From Dehalobacter sp. DCM (GTDB lineage: Bacteria; Bacillota; Desulfitobacteriia; Desulfitobacteriales; Syntrophobotulaceae), in contig NZ_CP092282.1 of the NCBI RefSeq assembly GCF_024972775.1, forward strand, positions 620,001-684,000: 64,000 nt of DNA. The letters run 5' to 3'. The notes below the pieces were generated by a model, which was given only the letters and a program-made list of their open reading frames with translations, had not been told where the DNA came from and made no database searches. The position numbers and the translations under genes were made by a program. Shown here in pieces: positions 47,530 to 56,431 of the stretch; the stretch's first letter is position 1; each line of letters starts with the position of its first letter.

Positions 47530-48855
47530 ATGGAAAGAATTAACCGACCGGGAGTCATTGATGATTTCAAGTTTGAATCAGACGAATTAAACGAAAATAA
47601 GTTGGAAGCCAAATACGGTCTTCCATCCGAACTGAAGTATTGCAAGCGTTGTGTTATGTCCAATCAACGCCCAAATTCGACCGTCGAATATCAACACACC
47701 AAGAACTCCAAGAAAGAGACGATCCATTTTGATGAGGAAGGAGTGTGTGACGCCTGTCGTTTTGCTCAGTCCAAAAACAAAAGTATTGATTGGCAGGAGC
47801 GCGAGCGGGAACTGTTGGATTTATGTAACAAATACCGGAAAAGTGACGGCTCTTATGACTGCCTTGTTCCTGGATCCGGCGGCAAAGACAGCTTTTACGC
47901 GGCGCATGTTCTTAAATATAAATATGGCATGCATCCATTGACCGTAACTTGGGCGCCCCACCTTTATACACCTTGGGGATGGCATAATTTTCAGGCCTGG
48001 TTAAACGCCGGCTTTGATAATTTCCTGTGTACGCCGAATCCCCGAACCCATCGCTTGCTGACAAGGCTCGCGGTAGAGAATCTTTTCCATCCATTTCAGC
48101 CTTTTATGTTTGGACAGAAATCCCTGGCGCCGAAAATGGCTTTAGCCCATGATATAAAACTGGTTTTCTACGGTGAAAATGAGGCTGAGTACGGTAATCC
48201 GATATCCGATACTTCGTCGGCGAAAAGAGACTATAAGTATTTCACCGCGGAAGACAAAAGCAAGATTTATCTCGGCGGCGTATCTTTAGAAGCCTTAGAG
48301 AGAGAGTTCGGCGTTGAGCCGGTTGAGCTGCTTCCCTATATGCCGGCTGATCCGGATCAACTGGCGCGGAAAAAGGTCGAGGTCCACTATCTCGGGTATT
48401 ATTTAAAATGGCATCCCCAAGAGTGCTATTATTACGCTGTTGAGAACGGCGGTTTTAGGCCGTCGCCGGAACGGACGGCTGGCACTTACAGCAAGTATAA
48501 CAGTATTGATGATAAGATCGACGACTTCCATTACTATACAACCTTTATCAAGTTCGGGATCGGACGGGCAACCTATGACGCCGCGCAAGAAATCAGAAAT
48601 CAAGAGATAACCCGTGAGGAAGGGGTAGCTCTGGTGAAAAAATTTGACGGGGAGTATCCGGAGCGTTTTGCGGAGGAAATCTTTCAATATTTAAGTATTC
48701 CTGAAAAGGAGTTTCCGTCGGCATGTAAAATGTTTGAACAACCGGTTATGGATAAGGATTATTTTATGGCGCTTGCCGACACTTTTCGATCACCTCATCT
48801 CTGGAAACGTGAAAACGGGAATTGGAAGTTGCGCCGCCCGATTTATGAAAAGTGA
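47530..48855 (+). CDS. N-acetyl sugar amidotransferase (PseA/WbpG type)
   Basis: A 441-residue member of the PP-loop ATPase group: zinc-binding-like YCKRCVMSNQRP and GVCDACR, then the PP-loop PGSGGKDSFYAAHVL near 120. Such enzymes convert an acetamido sugar to an acetamidino sugar, using ammonia supplied by HisH/HisF-like partners, which are encoded directly downstream. In Pseudomonas (WbpG) and Campylobacter (PseA/PtmG routes) they modify O-antigen or nonulosonic acids. GGAAAGAGA precedes the ATG. The target here is probably legionaminic acid or its precursor. Confidence 0.88.
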   Translation: MERINRPGVIDDFKFESDELNENKLEAKYGLPSELKYCKRCVMSNQRPNSTVEYQHTKNSKKETIHFDEEGVCDACRFAQSKNKSIDWQERERELLDLCNKYRKSDGSYDCLVPGSGGKDSFYAAHVLKYKYGMHPLTVTWAPHLYTPWGWHNFQAWLNAGFDNFLCTPNPRTHRLLTRLAVENLFHPFQPFMFGQKSLAPKMALAHDIKLVFYGENEAEYGNPISDTSSAKRDYKYFTAEDKSKIYLGGVSLEALEREFGVEPVELLPYMPADPDQLARKKVEVHYLGYYLKWHPQECYYYAVENGGFRPSPERTAGTYSKYNSIDDKIDDFHYYTTFIKFGIGRATYDAAQEIRNQEITREEGVALVKKFDGEYPERFAEEIFQYLSIPEKEFPSACKMFEQPVMDKDYFMALADTFRSPHLWKRENGNWKLRRPIYEK

Positions 48856-48867
48856 AAAGTGTAGACT

Positions 48868-49671
48868 ATGAATAATATGAAGACCAGAAGTAATATTCGA
48901 TTAATTGCCCGGTTAGACGTGAAAGGCCCTAATTTAGTTAAAGGCGTCCAACTTGAGGGGCTGAGAAAAATCGGCGACCCCAATGCTTATGCTAAAGCAT
49001 ATTACGACCAGGGAATAGACGAACTAATTTATCTCGATATCGTGGCAAGTTTATATGAACGGAATAATTTATTGGAGATCGTGCGCAGCGCGGCAAAGGA
49101 CGTATTTATCCCGCTGACGGTCGGCGGCGGTATTCGTAAAGTGGAGGATGTCAGAGACGTCCTGCGGGCTGGGGCCGATAAGGTGGCGATTAATACCGCC
49201 GCGCTAAAACGGCCTGAATTAATCCGCGAAGTCGCCACAAGGTTCGGCGCCCAGTGTATGGTTTTATCCATTGAAGCCAAAAAGGTTAGTCCGGGTCACT
49301 GGGAAGCTTATTATGATAACGGCAGGGAAAAAACGGGTATTGATGCTATTGAATGGGTTAAAAGGGGATATGAACTGGGCGCCGGCGAAATACTCTTAAC
49401 CTCGGTAGACCGGGAAGGTACAGCCAAAGGATTCGACGTGGACCTTGTTAAGGCTGCGTCGAATGCAGTTCCGATACCTGTGATTGCCAGCGGCGGCATG
49501 GGCGGTTTAGAGGATATGATCACGGTTGTTAACGACGGTAGCGCGGATGCGATCGCCATGGCCCATGTCCTTCATTATAATAAACTGACGGTGCAGGAGA
49601 TACGGGATTATGCCGTCTCCTGCGATCTTAATGTTAGGAGAATGCAACATGGTCAAGATCACCATAGTTGA
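48868..49671 (+). CDS. HisF-like cyclase subunit of amidotransferase system
   Basis: A 267-residue (beta/alpha)8 barrel similar to imidazole glycerol phosphate synthase HisF: RLIARLDVKGPNLVKGVQLEGLR, LTVGGGIRKVEDVRDVLRAGADKVAINTAA and VIASGGMGG. No other histidine genes are nearby, and the association with the PP-loop amidotransferase and the HisH-like gene marks it as the sugar-amidination paralogue, which would channel ammonia. It follows the amidotransferase by 12 bp and overlaps the hisH-like gene by 23 nt. Confidence 0.88.
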   Translation: MNNMKTRSNIRLIARLDVKGPNLVKGVQLEGLRKIGDPNAYAKAYYDQGIDELIYLDIVASLYERNNLLEIVRSAAKDVFIPLTVGGGIRKVEDVRDVLRAGADKVAINTAALKRPELIREVATRFGAQCMVLSIEAKKVSPGHWEAYYDNGREKTGIDAIEWVKRGYELGAGEILLTSVDREGTAKGFDVDLVKAASNAVPIPVIASGGMGGLEDMITVVNDGSADAIAMAHVLHYNKLTVQEIRDYAVSCDLNVRRMQHGQDHHS

Positions 49672-50305
49672 CTATGGGATGGGAAATATTCTCAGCGTCC
49701 AAAGAGCCTTGGAATATTGCGGCGGTCAGGTGAGGATCTCGGATAACCCCCGCGACGTTAAAAATGCGGACTATCTGGTCTTGCCGGGAGTTGGCGCTTT
49801 TGCCGATGGCATGAGGGGATTATCCGAACGGGGTCTTAGAGAGGCGATTATTGATTTTGCTTCGCGGGAAAGGCCTTTTCTCGGCATCTGTCTGGGGATG
49901 CAAATGATGATGGGGAAAAGTGAAGAATTCGGGATTCATGAAGGCTTAGGGCTGATACAGGGCAGTGTCGTTAGGATACCGGATCACGATGTTCACGGCT
50001 TAAGACACAAAATACCGCACATCGGCTGGAATGCTTTAGCGTTACCGGGCGGGAAAGAAAGCTGGCAAGGGACCATTCTTGAAGATATTAAAATCGGCGA
50101 CACGGTGTATTTTGTACATTCATATACGGCAGTACCTGCAAACGTATCGGATCGGCTGGCTGACACATTTTATAACGGGCAAATTATTGCCGCAGCGATT
50201 CAATCAGGCTACTTGTACGGCTGTCAATTTCATCCGGAAAAAAGCGGGATGACCGGATTGCGGATTATCAATAACTTTATTAAACTAACCGGAAATTCTA
50301 TATAA
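49649..50305 (+). CDS. HisH-like glutamine amidotransferase
   Basis: A 218-residue class I glutaminase: VDYGMGNILSVQRALEYCG start, LPGVGAFADGM, nucleophile Cys in GICLGMQMMMG near 84, and catalytic His/Glu in CQFHPEKSG near 194. It releases ammonia for the HisF-like barrel and the PP-loop enzyme. The ATG at 49649 follows TTAGGAGA by 8 nt within the end of the hisF-like gene; the longer frame from 49610 lacks a ribosome site. Its stop is only 4 bp from the stop of the convergent legF gene. Confidence 0.88.
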   Translation: MVKITIVDYGMGNILSVQRALEYCGGQVRISDNPRDVKNADYLVLPGVGAFADGMRGLSERGLREAIIDFASRERPFLGICLGMQMMMGKSEEFGIHEGLGLIQGSVVRIPDHDVHGLRHKIPHIGWNALALPGGKESWQGTILEDIKIGDTVYFVHSYTAVPANVSDRLADTFYNGQIIAAAIQSGYLYGCQFHPEKSGMTGLRIINNFIKLTGNSI

Positions 50306-50309
50306 CTCT

Positions 50310-51014
50310 TTATATTGTTTTATGGCTAAGAAGACACTCGGCGATAGAAAAATCAGATAACGTATCGATATCGATCGATCTTTCTTTCGGCATGACGTAG
50401 GCGAAAGAGTTTCCGTCGAAGATATCGTGTGTTCGCAAAAAAAAGGAGGTTCTTACAGCATAGATGGCCCCGTTAATTCGATAGAACGCAGGAAGTTTCT
50501 GTCTGGGTTTGGCTATAATCTCCGGCTGCAGAAAACCCCTAAGAGATTCATTTTCCGGCAAGGTGTTAAACCACAACGGGGAATGCTCAGCCTCGCAAAC
50601 CGACACGACGGAATCCGCGTTGGTTTGGGTCATTTTTTCAATAGCCTTGATAATATCATCAGCAGTTCGCAGCGGAGATGTCGGCTGCAGGACAACCAGG
50701 ATATCATACGCTTTGCCCAGCGCCCAGAATTGTTCAAGGGCCTCTCTTACGCAATCCCAGGTCGAAGCGGAATCTGAAGCCAGCTCCGCCGATCTTAAAA
50801 ATGGAACAGGGGCGCCGTATTGGATGGCGATATCGGCATATTCCAGTGAATCAGTGGAAAGGAATATTTCATCAAATATTCCTGCCTCCCGGGCTTGAAT
50901 AATACTATAGGCCAGGAGGGGTTTGCCGTTAAGAAGGCGTATATTCTTGCCAGGTAATCCCTTTGAACCGCTGCGCGCGGGAATAATGGCGATTAGTCGC
51001 TGCTCATTGAACAT
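50310..51014 (-). CDS. legF: CMP-nonulosonate cytidylyltransferase (LegF/NeuA-like)
   Basis: A 234-residue enzyme activating a nonulosonic acid with CTP. The nucleotide-binding motif AIIPARSGSKGLPGKNIRLLNGKPLL opens the protein; LQPTSPLRTADDI and the RSIDIDTLSDF metal/sugar motif follow. The ATG at 51014 after AAGAGG is preferred and overlaps the end of legG by 11 nt; an in-frame ATG at 51035 is possible. It is the last gene of the minus-strand legionaminate operon. Confidence 0.88.
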   Translation of the reverse strand: MFNEQRLIAIIPARSGSKGLPGKNIRLLNGKPLLAYSIIQAREAGIFDEIFLSTDSLEYADIAIQYGAPVPFLRSAELASDSASTWDCVREALEQFWALGKAYDILVVLQPTSPLRTADDIIKAIEKMTQTNADSVVSVCEAEHSPLWFNTLPENESLRGFLQPEIIAKPRQKLPAFYRINGAIYAVRTSFFLRTHDIFDGNSFAYVMPKERSIDIDTLSDFSIAECLLSHKTI

Positions 51015-52233
51015 GGTCTTGCCTCTTGACATCATAAAAACTCTTTTTTAGATTGATCTTGTTATTATCCAGAAAATCCTGAATTACCGTTGCAATTTTT
51101 TCGGAAGTTTTACCGTCGCCGTAGGGATTTTCCTGATCGGCAATTTCACGCAAAAACTGTCCGGACCTCGCTTTATTAATGCAATGGAGGATAGCGTGCT
51201 TTTCCGGTTGGCAGGATAAGACTGATCTGGCGCAGATCCTGCCTTTTTGCCTGTCGCCGATATTAATCGTGGGTTTTTTAAAGCTGGGGGTTTCAATGAT
51301 GCCGCTGGAGGAATTGCCGATCACCATTTCGCAATATTTCATCGCCGAGAGGTAACGCCTTACGCCCAGAGAGGCAAAACAAATCGAATTCGCTTTGCTC
51401 TCACAGTAGGCTTCCAGTTTGTGATTGATCTCCCGGCCATATTGATCCGCGTTAGCTTTGGTAAAGATATAATTCAGCCCATCGGTCTCATCGAAAGCCG
51501 ACAAAAGTATTTCCATTTGCTTCAGGGCAGTATCCTTTTCCAATGTTGCCGGGTGAAATGTGACAAGAGCATAGGGACGGTTTAAATCATAGTCGATGCT
51601 GCGCGCCAGCTCATCTTTGGTCATAAGGGACATTCGTAAAATGTTTTCCACGCCGGTTGCGCCAACATTGAATACCCGGTCCGGCGCTTCTCCCATATTA
51701 ATAACCCGCTGCCGGTATGGTTCGGCAGAAGTAAAGTGCAAATAACTCATTTTGCTGATGGCGTGGCGAAAAAACTCGTCCAGCGACCCCTCTGTTGTTT
51801 CCCCGCCATGAAGATGCGCAATGGGGATACAAGCGACTGCCGCGGCCGTGGCGGCGGCGAAAATTTCAAACCGGTCCCCTAAGACGACGACTAAATCAGG
51901 CTGGGTTTTTGCGAAATACTCCGCAAAACCGATAATTCCAATTCCAATGGCCTTAGACGTAGTATTGGTGGTATTGATAGTATTAATGGTATCTAAATTA
52001 TTATTAGTCTTGGCGGAACCGTTATAACGCAAAATATCTATTGTAGCGTCTATCGGGACGCCGTCGGCTTCAATCTCCTTATACGTGCAGCCAAAATCCG
52101 CAGACAGATGCATGCCGGTGGCAACAATTTTTACGACAAAACTCCTAATAGCAGCCAGCCGAAATATGACGGGCCGTAAAAGACCATATTCAGCGCGTGA
52201 ACCGGTAACGATGCAAATCGTTTTTTTCATCAT
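51004..52233 (-). CDS. legG: Hydrolysing NDP-sugar 2-epimerase (LegG/NeuC-like)
   Basis: A 409-residue NeuC/LegG-type enzyme: VTGSRAEYGLLRPVI start, VVLGDRFEIFAAATAA, AHLHGGETTEGSLDE and GNSSSGIIETPSF. In the legionaminate route it hydrolyses and epimerises an NDP-diacetamido sugar; pseudaminate pathways use a different enzyme (PseG), so this supports legionaminic acid. Residues about 75-95 hold an Asn/Thr-rich insert encoded by near-repeated AATAC words. ATG overlaps the legI stop in ATGA. Confidence 0.88.
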   Translation of the reverse strand: MMKKTICIVTGSRAEYGLLRPVIFRLAAIRSFVVKIVATGMHLSADFGCTYKEIEADGVPIDATIDILRYNGSAKTNNNLDTINTINTTNTTSKAIGIGIIGFAEYFAKTQPDLVVVLGDRFEIFAAATAAAVACIPIAHLHGGETTEGSLDEFFRHAISKMSYLHFTSAEPYRQRVINMGEAPDRVFNVGATGVENILRMSLMTKDELARSIDYDLNRPYALVTFHPATLEKDTALKQMEILLSAFDETDGLNYIFTKANADQYGREINHKLEAYCESKANSICFASLGVRRYLSAMKYCEMVIGNSSSGIIETPSFKKPTINIGDRQKGRICARSVLSCQPEKHAILHCINKARSGQFLREIADQENPYGDGKTSEKIATVIQDFLDNNKINLKKSFYDVKRQDHVQ

Positions 52234-53225
52234 TCTATCAACTCATCCTCACAAAAATCACGCGTTGCGCGTAATCCCAGAACCTCAAACCATTTCATGG
52301 GAGAAATCCCATTACCGGGGCGTTTAACGGTCAAATTATCTTGGGTAAAGACCTCGCCTTTGGCAATATGGCGTTTGGCGACAATACTTTTGCGGGCGGC
52401 TTGTTTGTTGGGCTCTTCGGATTTTGATACGCGTTTGAGGCCATCCCCCAAAGCGAGTTCAATATTTCTGATCGCTGAAACCATGGCCTTAAGCTCCTTG
52501 GGATTAAGGCTTGCTTTATGGTCCGGACCTTCCAGGTTTTTATCCAGCGTAAAATGCTTTTCGATCACAGCGGCGCCCAGGGCCACTGCGGCAACGGCGG
52601 CTTCTATCCCTAAGGTATGATCGGAATAGCCGACCTCGACGCCGAAGTGTTCTTTCAGGGTTAGCATCGCTTTGATGTTGGCGTCTCCGAAAAGGGTAGG
52701 GTATTGTGTATGGCAGTGTAATAAGGTTAGCGGACCTGCGCCATTATTCTGGAGGGCTTTGAGCGCTAATCCCACCTCATCGAGATCGCTCATTCCCGTT
52801 GACAGGATCACCGGTTTGCCGGTATTGGCGATTCTTATCAGGTACGGCAGGTTGGTAATTTCTCCTGACGGCGCCTTAAATATTGGCATGCCGAGACTGT
52901 CTAAAAAATCGATGCTATCATAATCAAAGGGCGTGGAAAGAAATAGAATCTCTTTTTGATCACAATACTTTTTGAGTTCACGGAAATCGTCAAAAGAAAG
53001 CTCCAGTTTCTTTATCATGGCTAACTGGTTTTCTTCAGCTCCGGTTGTTTGTTTTTGATAGTCGGCTTTCTGCGCTACTTTGGATACGAGGTTCTCTGCC
53101 TGAAAGGTTTGAAACTTGACTGCATCCGCGCCTGCGGTTTTCGCTGCGTCTATCAATTTTTTAGCAAGATTTATATCTCCGTTGTGGTTGACGCCGGCTT
53201 CGGCAATAATAAAAACTTTAGGCAT
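52230..53225 (-). CDS. legI: Nonulosonic acid synthase (LegI/NeuB-like)
   Basis: A 331-residue enzyme condensing PEP with a diacetamido hexose to form a nine-carbon acid. The NeuB barrel shows IIAEAGVNHNGD, FQTFQAENLVSK, KAPSGEITNLPYL and IEKHFTLDK; a C-terminal SAF antifreeze-like domain follows (ARKSIVAKRHIAKGEVFTQDNL). The ATG at 53225 lies inside the end of legH (8-nt overlap) behind AAGGCGGCGAG; a longer frame to 53291 lies within legH and is rejected. Confidence 0.92.
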   Translation of the reverse strand: MPKVFIIAEAGVNHNGDINLAKKLIDAAKTAGADAVKFQTFQAENLVSKVAQKADYQKQTTGAEENQLAMIKKLELSFDDFRELKKYCDQKEILFLSTPFDYDSIDFLDSLGMPIFKAPSGEITNLPYLIRIANTGKPVILSTGMSDLDEVGLALKALQNNGAGPLTLLHCHTQYPTLFGDANIKAMLTLKEHFGVEVGYSDHTLGIEAAVAAVALGAAVIEKHFTLDKNLEGPDHKASLNPKELKAMVSAIRNIELALGDGLKRVSKSEEPNKQAARKSIVAKRHIAKGEVFTQDNLTVKRPGNGISPMKWFEVLGLRATRDFCEDELIE

Positions 53226-53859
53226 TCTTTCTCGCCGCCTTGCAGGGATTACCGTACGCCACAACCTTGTCCTGAACATCGCGGACCACAACGCTTCCGG
53301 CGCCGATTAGGCAGTCGTCGCCGATAGTGACGCCTTGAATCACCGTCGCGTTGGCGCCGATATGAGTCCGGGCGCCGATGTTGACGTCGCCGCAGATCAC
53401 AGCGCCGGGCCCGATATGGGTGAATTCTTGCATACGGCAATTATGCTCCAGTATGGCGCCTGTATTAATGATCGCCATATCGCCAATAGCGCTCTTGGCA
53501 TTGATGATCGTGTTCCTGCCCGCGTAAATACCCTCGCTCAGACGGACATCGCTGCCGATAGTTGCAGACGGATCGATTATCGCAGGCAGAATAAAGCCTT
53601 GACGTTTGAGTCTAAAAAAGAGGTTTTCTCGCAAAGCAGGGTTTCCGATACTTCCGACTGCAATAAAAGCATGTTTGATCCCGCTCTCAAATACAGACTG
53701 TAATACGGCGTCGGTTCCTAATATTTCATAGCCTAATAGTTTCTTGCCGATATAGTCCAATGCGGTAATTCCCACGATTTCGTATTTCCCGGCGGCATGG
53801 ATGCTGTCTATCACACTAAGCGCATGTCCGCCCGCGCCGACCAGAACAATTTTTTCCAT
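53218..53859 (-). CDS. legH: Sugar O/N-acetyltransferase (NeuD/PglD-like, probable LegH)
   Basis: A 213-residue protein. The N-terminal Rossmann-like domain (VLVGAGGHALSVIDSIH) is followed by left-handed beta-helix hexapeptide repeats (IGPGAVICGDVNIGARTHIGANATVIQGVTIGDD). PglD/LegH enzymes acetylate the 4-amino group of an NDP-4-amino-6-deoxy sugar. Its position between ptmE and legI fits that step. It starts 4 bp after the ptmE stop. Confidence 0.88.
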   Translation of the reverse strand: MEKIVLVGAGGHALSVIDSIHAAGKYEIVGITALDYIGKKLLGYEILGTDAVLQSVFESGIKHAFIAVGSIGNPALRENLFFRLKRQGFILPAIIDPSATIGSDVRLSEGIYAGRNTIINAKSAIGDMAIINTGAILEHNCRMQEFTHIGPGAVICGDVNIGARTHIGANATVIQGVTIGDDCLIGAGSVVVRDVQDKVVAYGNPCKAARKNA

Positions 53860-53863
53860 GAGC

Positions 53864-54904
53864 TCATACCCCTAATTCCTGCTTCATTCTTTCCAACTCT
53901 TCAAACTGTCCCATATCCAGCCAACACCGTTCGCTGACAGGAAAAATCCCGATCTTTTGCCCCAGTCTTTTTTGCTGCGCGATGATGTCGGGGAACCCTA
54001 TAGCTTGATCCTTCTCCAGCGTGTTCAGAACCTCGGGTTCCACAACATAAAAGCCTGAATTAGTCAGGAAGGAGTACTCGGGTTTCTCGATCATGGAAGC
54101 TATTTCACCATTGCTGTCCATATTAATTATTCCATAAGGCAGCGTGAGATGCTTATAGGCTGCTACGATAGTAATCATATTGCCGGTTTGCTGATGATGG
54201 TCATATATCTCCTTATAGTTGGCTCTGATCAGCACATCGCAGTTCGTCAGGAAAAAGGCCGATCCCAGTTTCCCTTGAAGCAGGCTGAGCCCACCGCCTG
54301 TACCCAGCGGCGCCTCTTCCGGATGAAATTCCAGGACATAATCTTTTTCTACTTCGCTGAAATAGGACTTGATCATATTTTTTTTATGATTGACGATTAA
54401 ATGAAACTCCTGGCACCCATATTCCAGAAAATTGTTAATAATATGCTCGGTGATAGGTATATCGCCGATAGGAATCAGGGGTTTGGGTAAGATTTTAGTA
54501 TACGGATACAGCCGCGTCCCCAGGCCGCCGGCCATAATCACCACCGGCGCACTTACGGCATGGTGGCGTCCAATCTCGTAATCTTGGAGAAAGACGATGG
54601 ATTGGATCTCCAATGTTTCACTGACAACCGGCAAAGATAAGACGGACCATTTTTTCATTAATTGCCGGGCTTGATCTTTATCTTTTTCCAAGATATAGCG
54701 TGGCTGATAATTGGCAATTTCTTTTACTTTATCCTCTAACTTTCCTCCGTGCAGCAAATGCCTTCTAATGTCGCCGTCGGTAATGATGGCTTTCAGTTTT
54801 TTATTTTCGGGAATAAGCAGAATTTGATTGGCGGTTGCATCGATCTGCTTCATCGCTTCCAGGACGCTTTGGTCTTCAGTGATATATAAGGTCTCGATAT
54901 TCAA
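53864..54904 (-). CDS. ptmE: CBS-domain sugar-1-phosphate nucleotidyltransferase (PtmE-like)
   Basis: About 346 residues. Two CBS repeats (residues about 1-115) precede a nucleotidyltransferase domain: PVVIMAGGLGTRLYPYTKILPKPLIPIG, LTNCDVLI and WLDMGQFEELE. This fusion matches PtmE, the glucosamine-1-phosphate guanylyltransferase that opens the GDP-based legionaminate route in Campylobacter. The TTG at 54904 after GGGGTGAGGAG is the best start, giving a family-like length; an ATG at 54952 has no ribosome site. A terminator and about 250 bp lie before it, so it may have its own promoter. Confidence 0.82.
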   Translation of the reverse strand: MNIETLYITEDQSVLEAMKQIDATANQILLIPENKKLKAIITDGDIRRHLLHGGKLEDKVKEIANYQPRYILEKDKDQARQLMKKWSVLSLPVVSETLEIQSIVFLQDYEIGRHHAVSAPVVIMAGGLGTRLYPYTKILPKPLIPIGDIPITEHIINNFLEYGCQEFHLIVNHKKNMIKSYFSEVEKDYVLEFHPEEAPLGTGGGLSLLQGKLGSAFFLTNCDVLIRANYKEIYDHHQQTGNMITIVAAYKHLTLPYGIINMDSNGEIASMIEKPEYSFLTNSGFYVVEPEVLNTLEKDQAIGFPDIIAQQKRLGQKIGIFPVSERCWLDMGQFEELERMKQELGV

Positions 54905-55093
54905 TCTCCTCACCCCGTTTATTATATGAAGACTACCTTCAATGGGGGCCATAATTTACCATTATATTAAAAATATGGGATGAGCAATAAAAATGAGAGA
55001 ATGACTATTTTGCAGTCTCTTGCCAAAAGGGGCTGTAACAAAACTCAGGAGCATTTTTTCAAAATCCCTGCTTGAGATCAAGACACAGTAATA

Positions 55094-55140
55094 AAAAATA
55101 CTCTCATTAGACTTTCATGGTGAAATGAGGGTATTTTTTA
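55094..55140 (-). terminator. Intrinsic terminator between legC and ptmE
   Basis: A long imperfect stem (AAAAAATACTCTCATT, 55094-55109, with AATGAGGGTATTTTTT, 55125-55140) carries A/T runs at the base. It would split the galU-legB-legC transcript from ptmE onward. The rest of 54953-55205 shows no gene. Confidence 0.7.
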
Positions 55141-55205
55141 TTCTTTGATGGCGCTGTTTGTGGCATGGGAGTCTAATTTTGAGATACTTGGTTTGAATAC
55201 AGTTT

Positions 55206-56369
55206 TTAAAGTGAACTTATTTTTTTTATAACCCTATCGACATCGCCGGCAGATAAATTGCTGCTGCAAGGAAGATTCACAACGCGGTTATAATAGGAAA
55301 ATGCTTTTTCAATCATAAAAGCTTGGTTAGTCAAATAGGGTTTTTGTTCATGAATCAGTCCCCAGAGAGGGCGAGTTTGAATGTTATCTTGGGCCAGACT
55401 TTCCATGATTTTCTTACGGGAATATTTGTCTGGATTTTCGATGTAGAGGGAATAGAACCAGTAGTTCGGACGGATATCCTTCCGAAAGGTCAGGATCTTC
55501 AAGCCGTTTAGGCCATTGTTTATCCTGCTTTGGTATATTCTATAGTTTTGTTGCTTTATCGCTATAAAGTTCTCCAACTGCTCCAGCTGAGCAACCCCCA
55601 AGGCTGCCTGCAGGTTGGTCATACGGTAATTGTAGCCGATTTCATTATGCCGGAAATAGACGGCGTCGTCTTTGGCCTGGGTGGACAAGTATTTGGCTCT
55701 TTTCATGATGCCGGGATCACGGGAGACCAGCATGCCGCCGCCGCCGGTCGTGATAATTTTATTGCCGTTAAAGGAATAAACGCCAATATCGGCAATGGTC
55801 CCGGTATACTTGCCTTGATACCGGCCGGCAAGGGAGTAGGTTCCTAAGGCCTCAGTGGCGTCCTCAATGACTTTCAGGTTATAGGCCTGAGCGATATCCA
55901 TAACCGCCTCCATATGGGCCATATTGCCGAAAATATGGACAACCACGATGGCTTTGATCTGTCTGCCGGTCGACTTATTGATTAATTGATTGTCAATAAA
56001 ATGACATTCGTCCTGGCAAAACTTCTTTAATTTGGCCATATCCAGGCACAAAGAATCGTCACAATCCATAAAAACAGGATGGGCGTTTAAATATCTGACC
56101 GGATTAACGGCGGCGATAAAGGTCAGCGTCGGCGCGATCACCTCATGACCTGCTTCTACACCCGCTAAAATCAAAGCTAAATGCAAGCCGGCGGTTCCGC
56201 TTTGACAAGCAACCGCTGTTTCCGTGTTGACATAAGCGGCAAACTCGTATTCAAACCTGTCGACATAAGCCCCGCCGGCAGACACCCATTCCGTCTTAAC
56301 CGCGTCAGTCAGGTATTTCAGTTCGTTACCGTTGAAGTTGGGTACGGATAACGGGATAAATTTATCCAT
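55206..56369 (-). CDS. legC: PLP-dependent sugar aminotransferase (LegC-like)
   Basis: A 387-residue DegT/DnrJ/EryC1 family enzyme that aminates the 4-keto intermediate made by LegB. Motifs are QSGTAGLHLALILAG, IAPTLTFIAAVNPV, VIEDATEALG and the PLP-lysine segment SFNGNKIITTGGGG near residue 200. The C-terminal RPLWGLIHEQKPY fits sugar aminotransferases. It lies 62 bp after legB with a terminator downstream. Confidence 0.9.
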   Translation of the reverse strand: MDKFIPLSVPNFNGNELKYLTDAVKTEWVSAGGAYVDRFEYEFAAYVNTETAVACQSGTAGLHLALILAGVEAGHEVIAPTLTFIAAVNPVRYLNAHPVFMDCDDSLCLDMAKLKKFCQDECHFIDNQLINKSTGRQIKAIVVVHIFGNMAHMEAVMDIAQAYNLKVIEDATEALGTYSLAGRYQGKYTGTIADIGVYSFNGNKIITTGGGGMLVSRDPGIMKRAKYLSTQAKDDAVYFRHNEIGYNYRMTNLQAALGVAQLEQLENFIAIKQQNYRIYQSRINNGLNGLKILTFRKDIRPNYWFYSLYIENPDKYSRKKIMESLAQDNIQTRPLWGLIHEQKPYLTNQAFMIEKAFSYYNRVVNLPCSSNLSAGDVDRVIKKISSL

Positions 56370-56431
56370 AAGGCTCAGCCGCTTTCATTAATTAATTTTC
56401 AATTTAAGTTTAATAAAATATTTACAACCAA

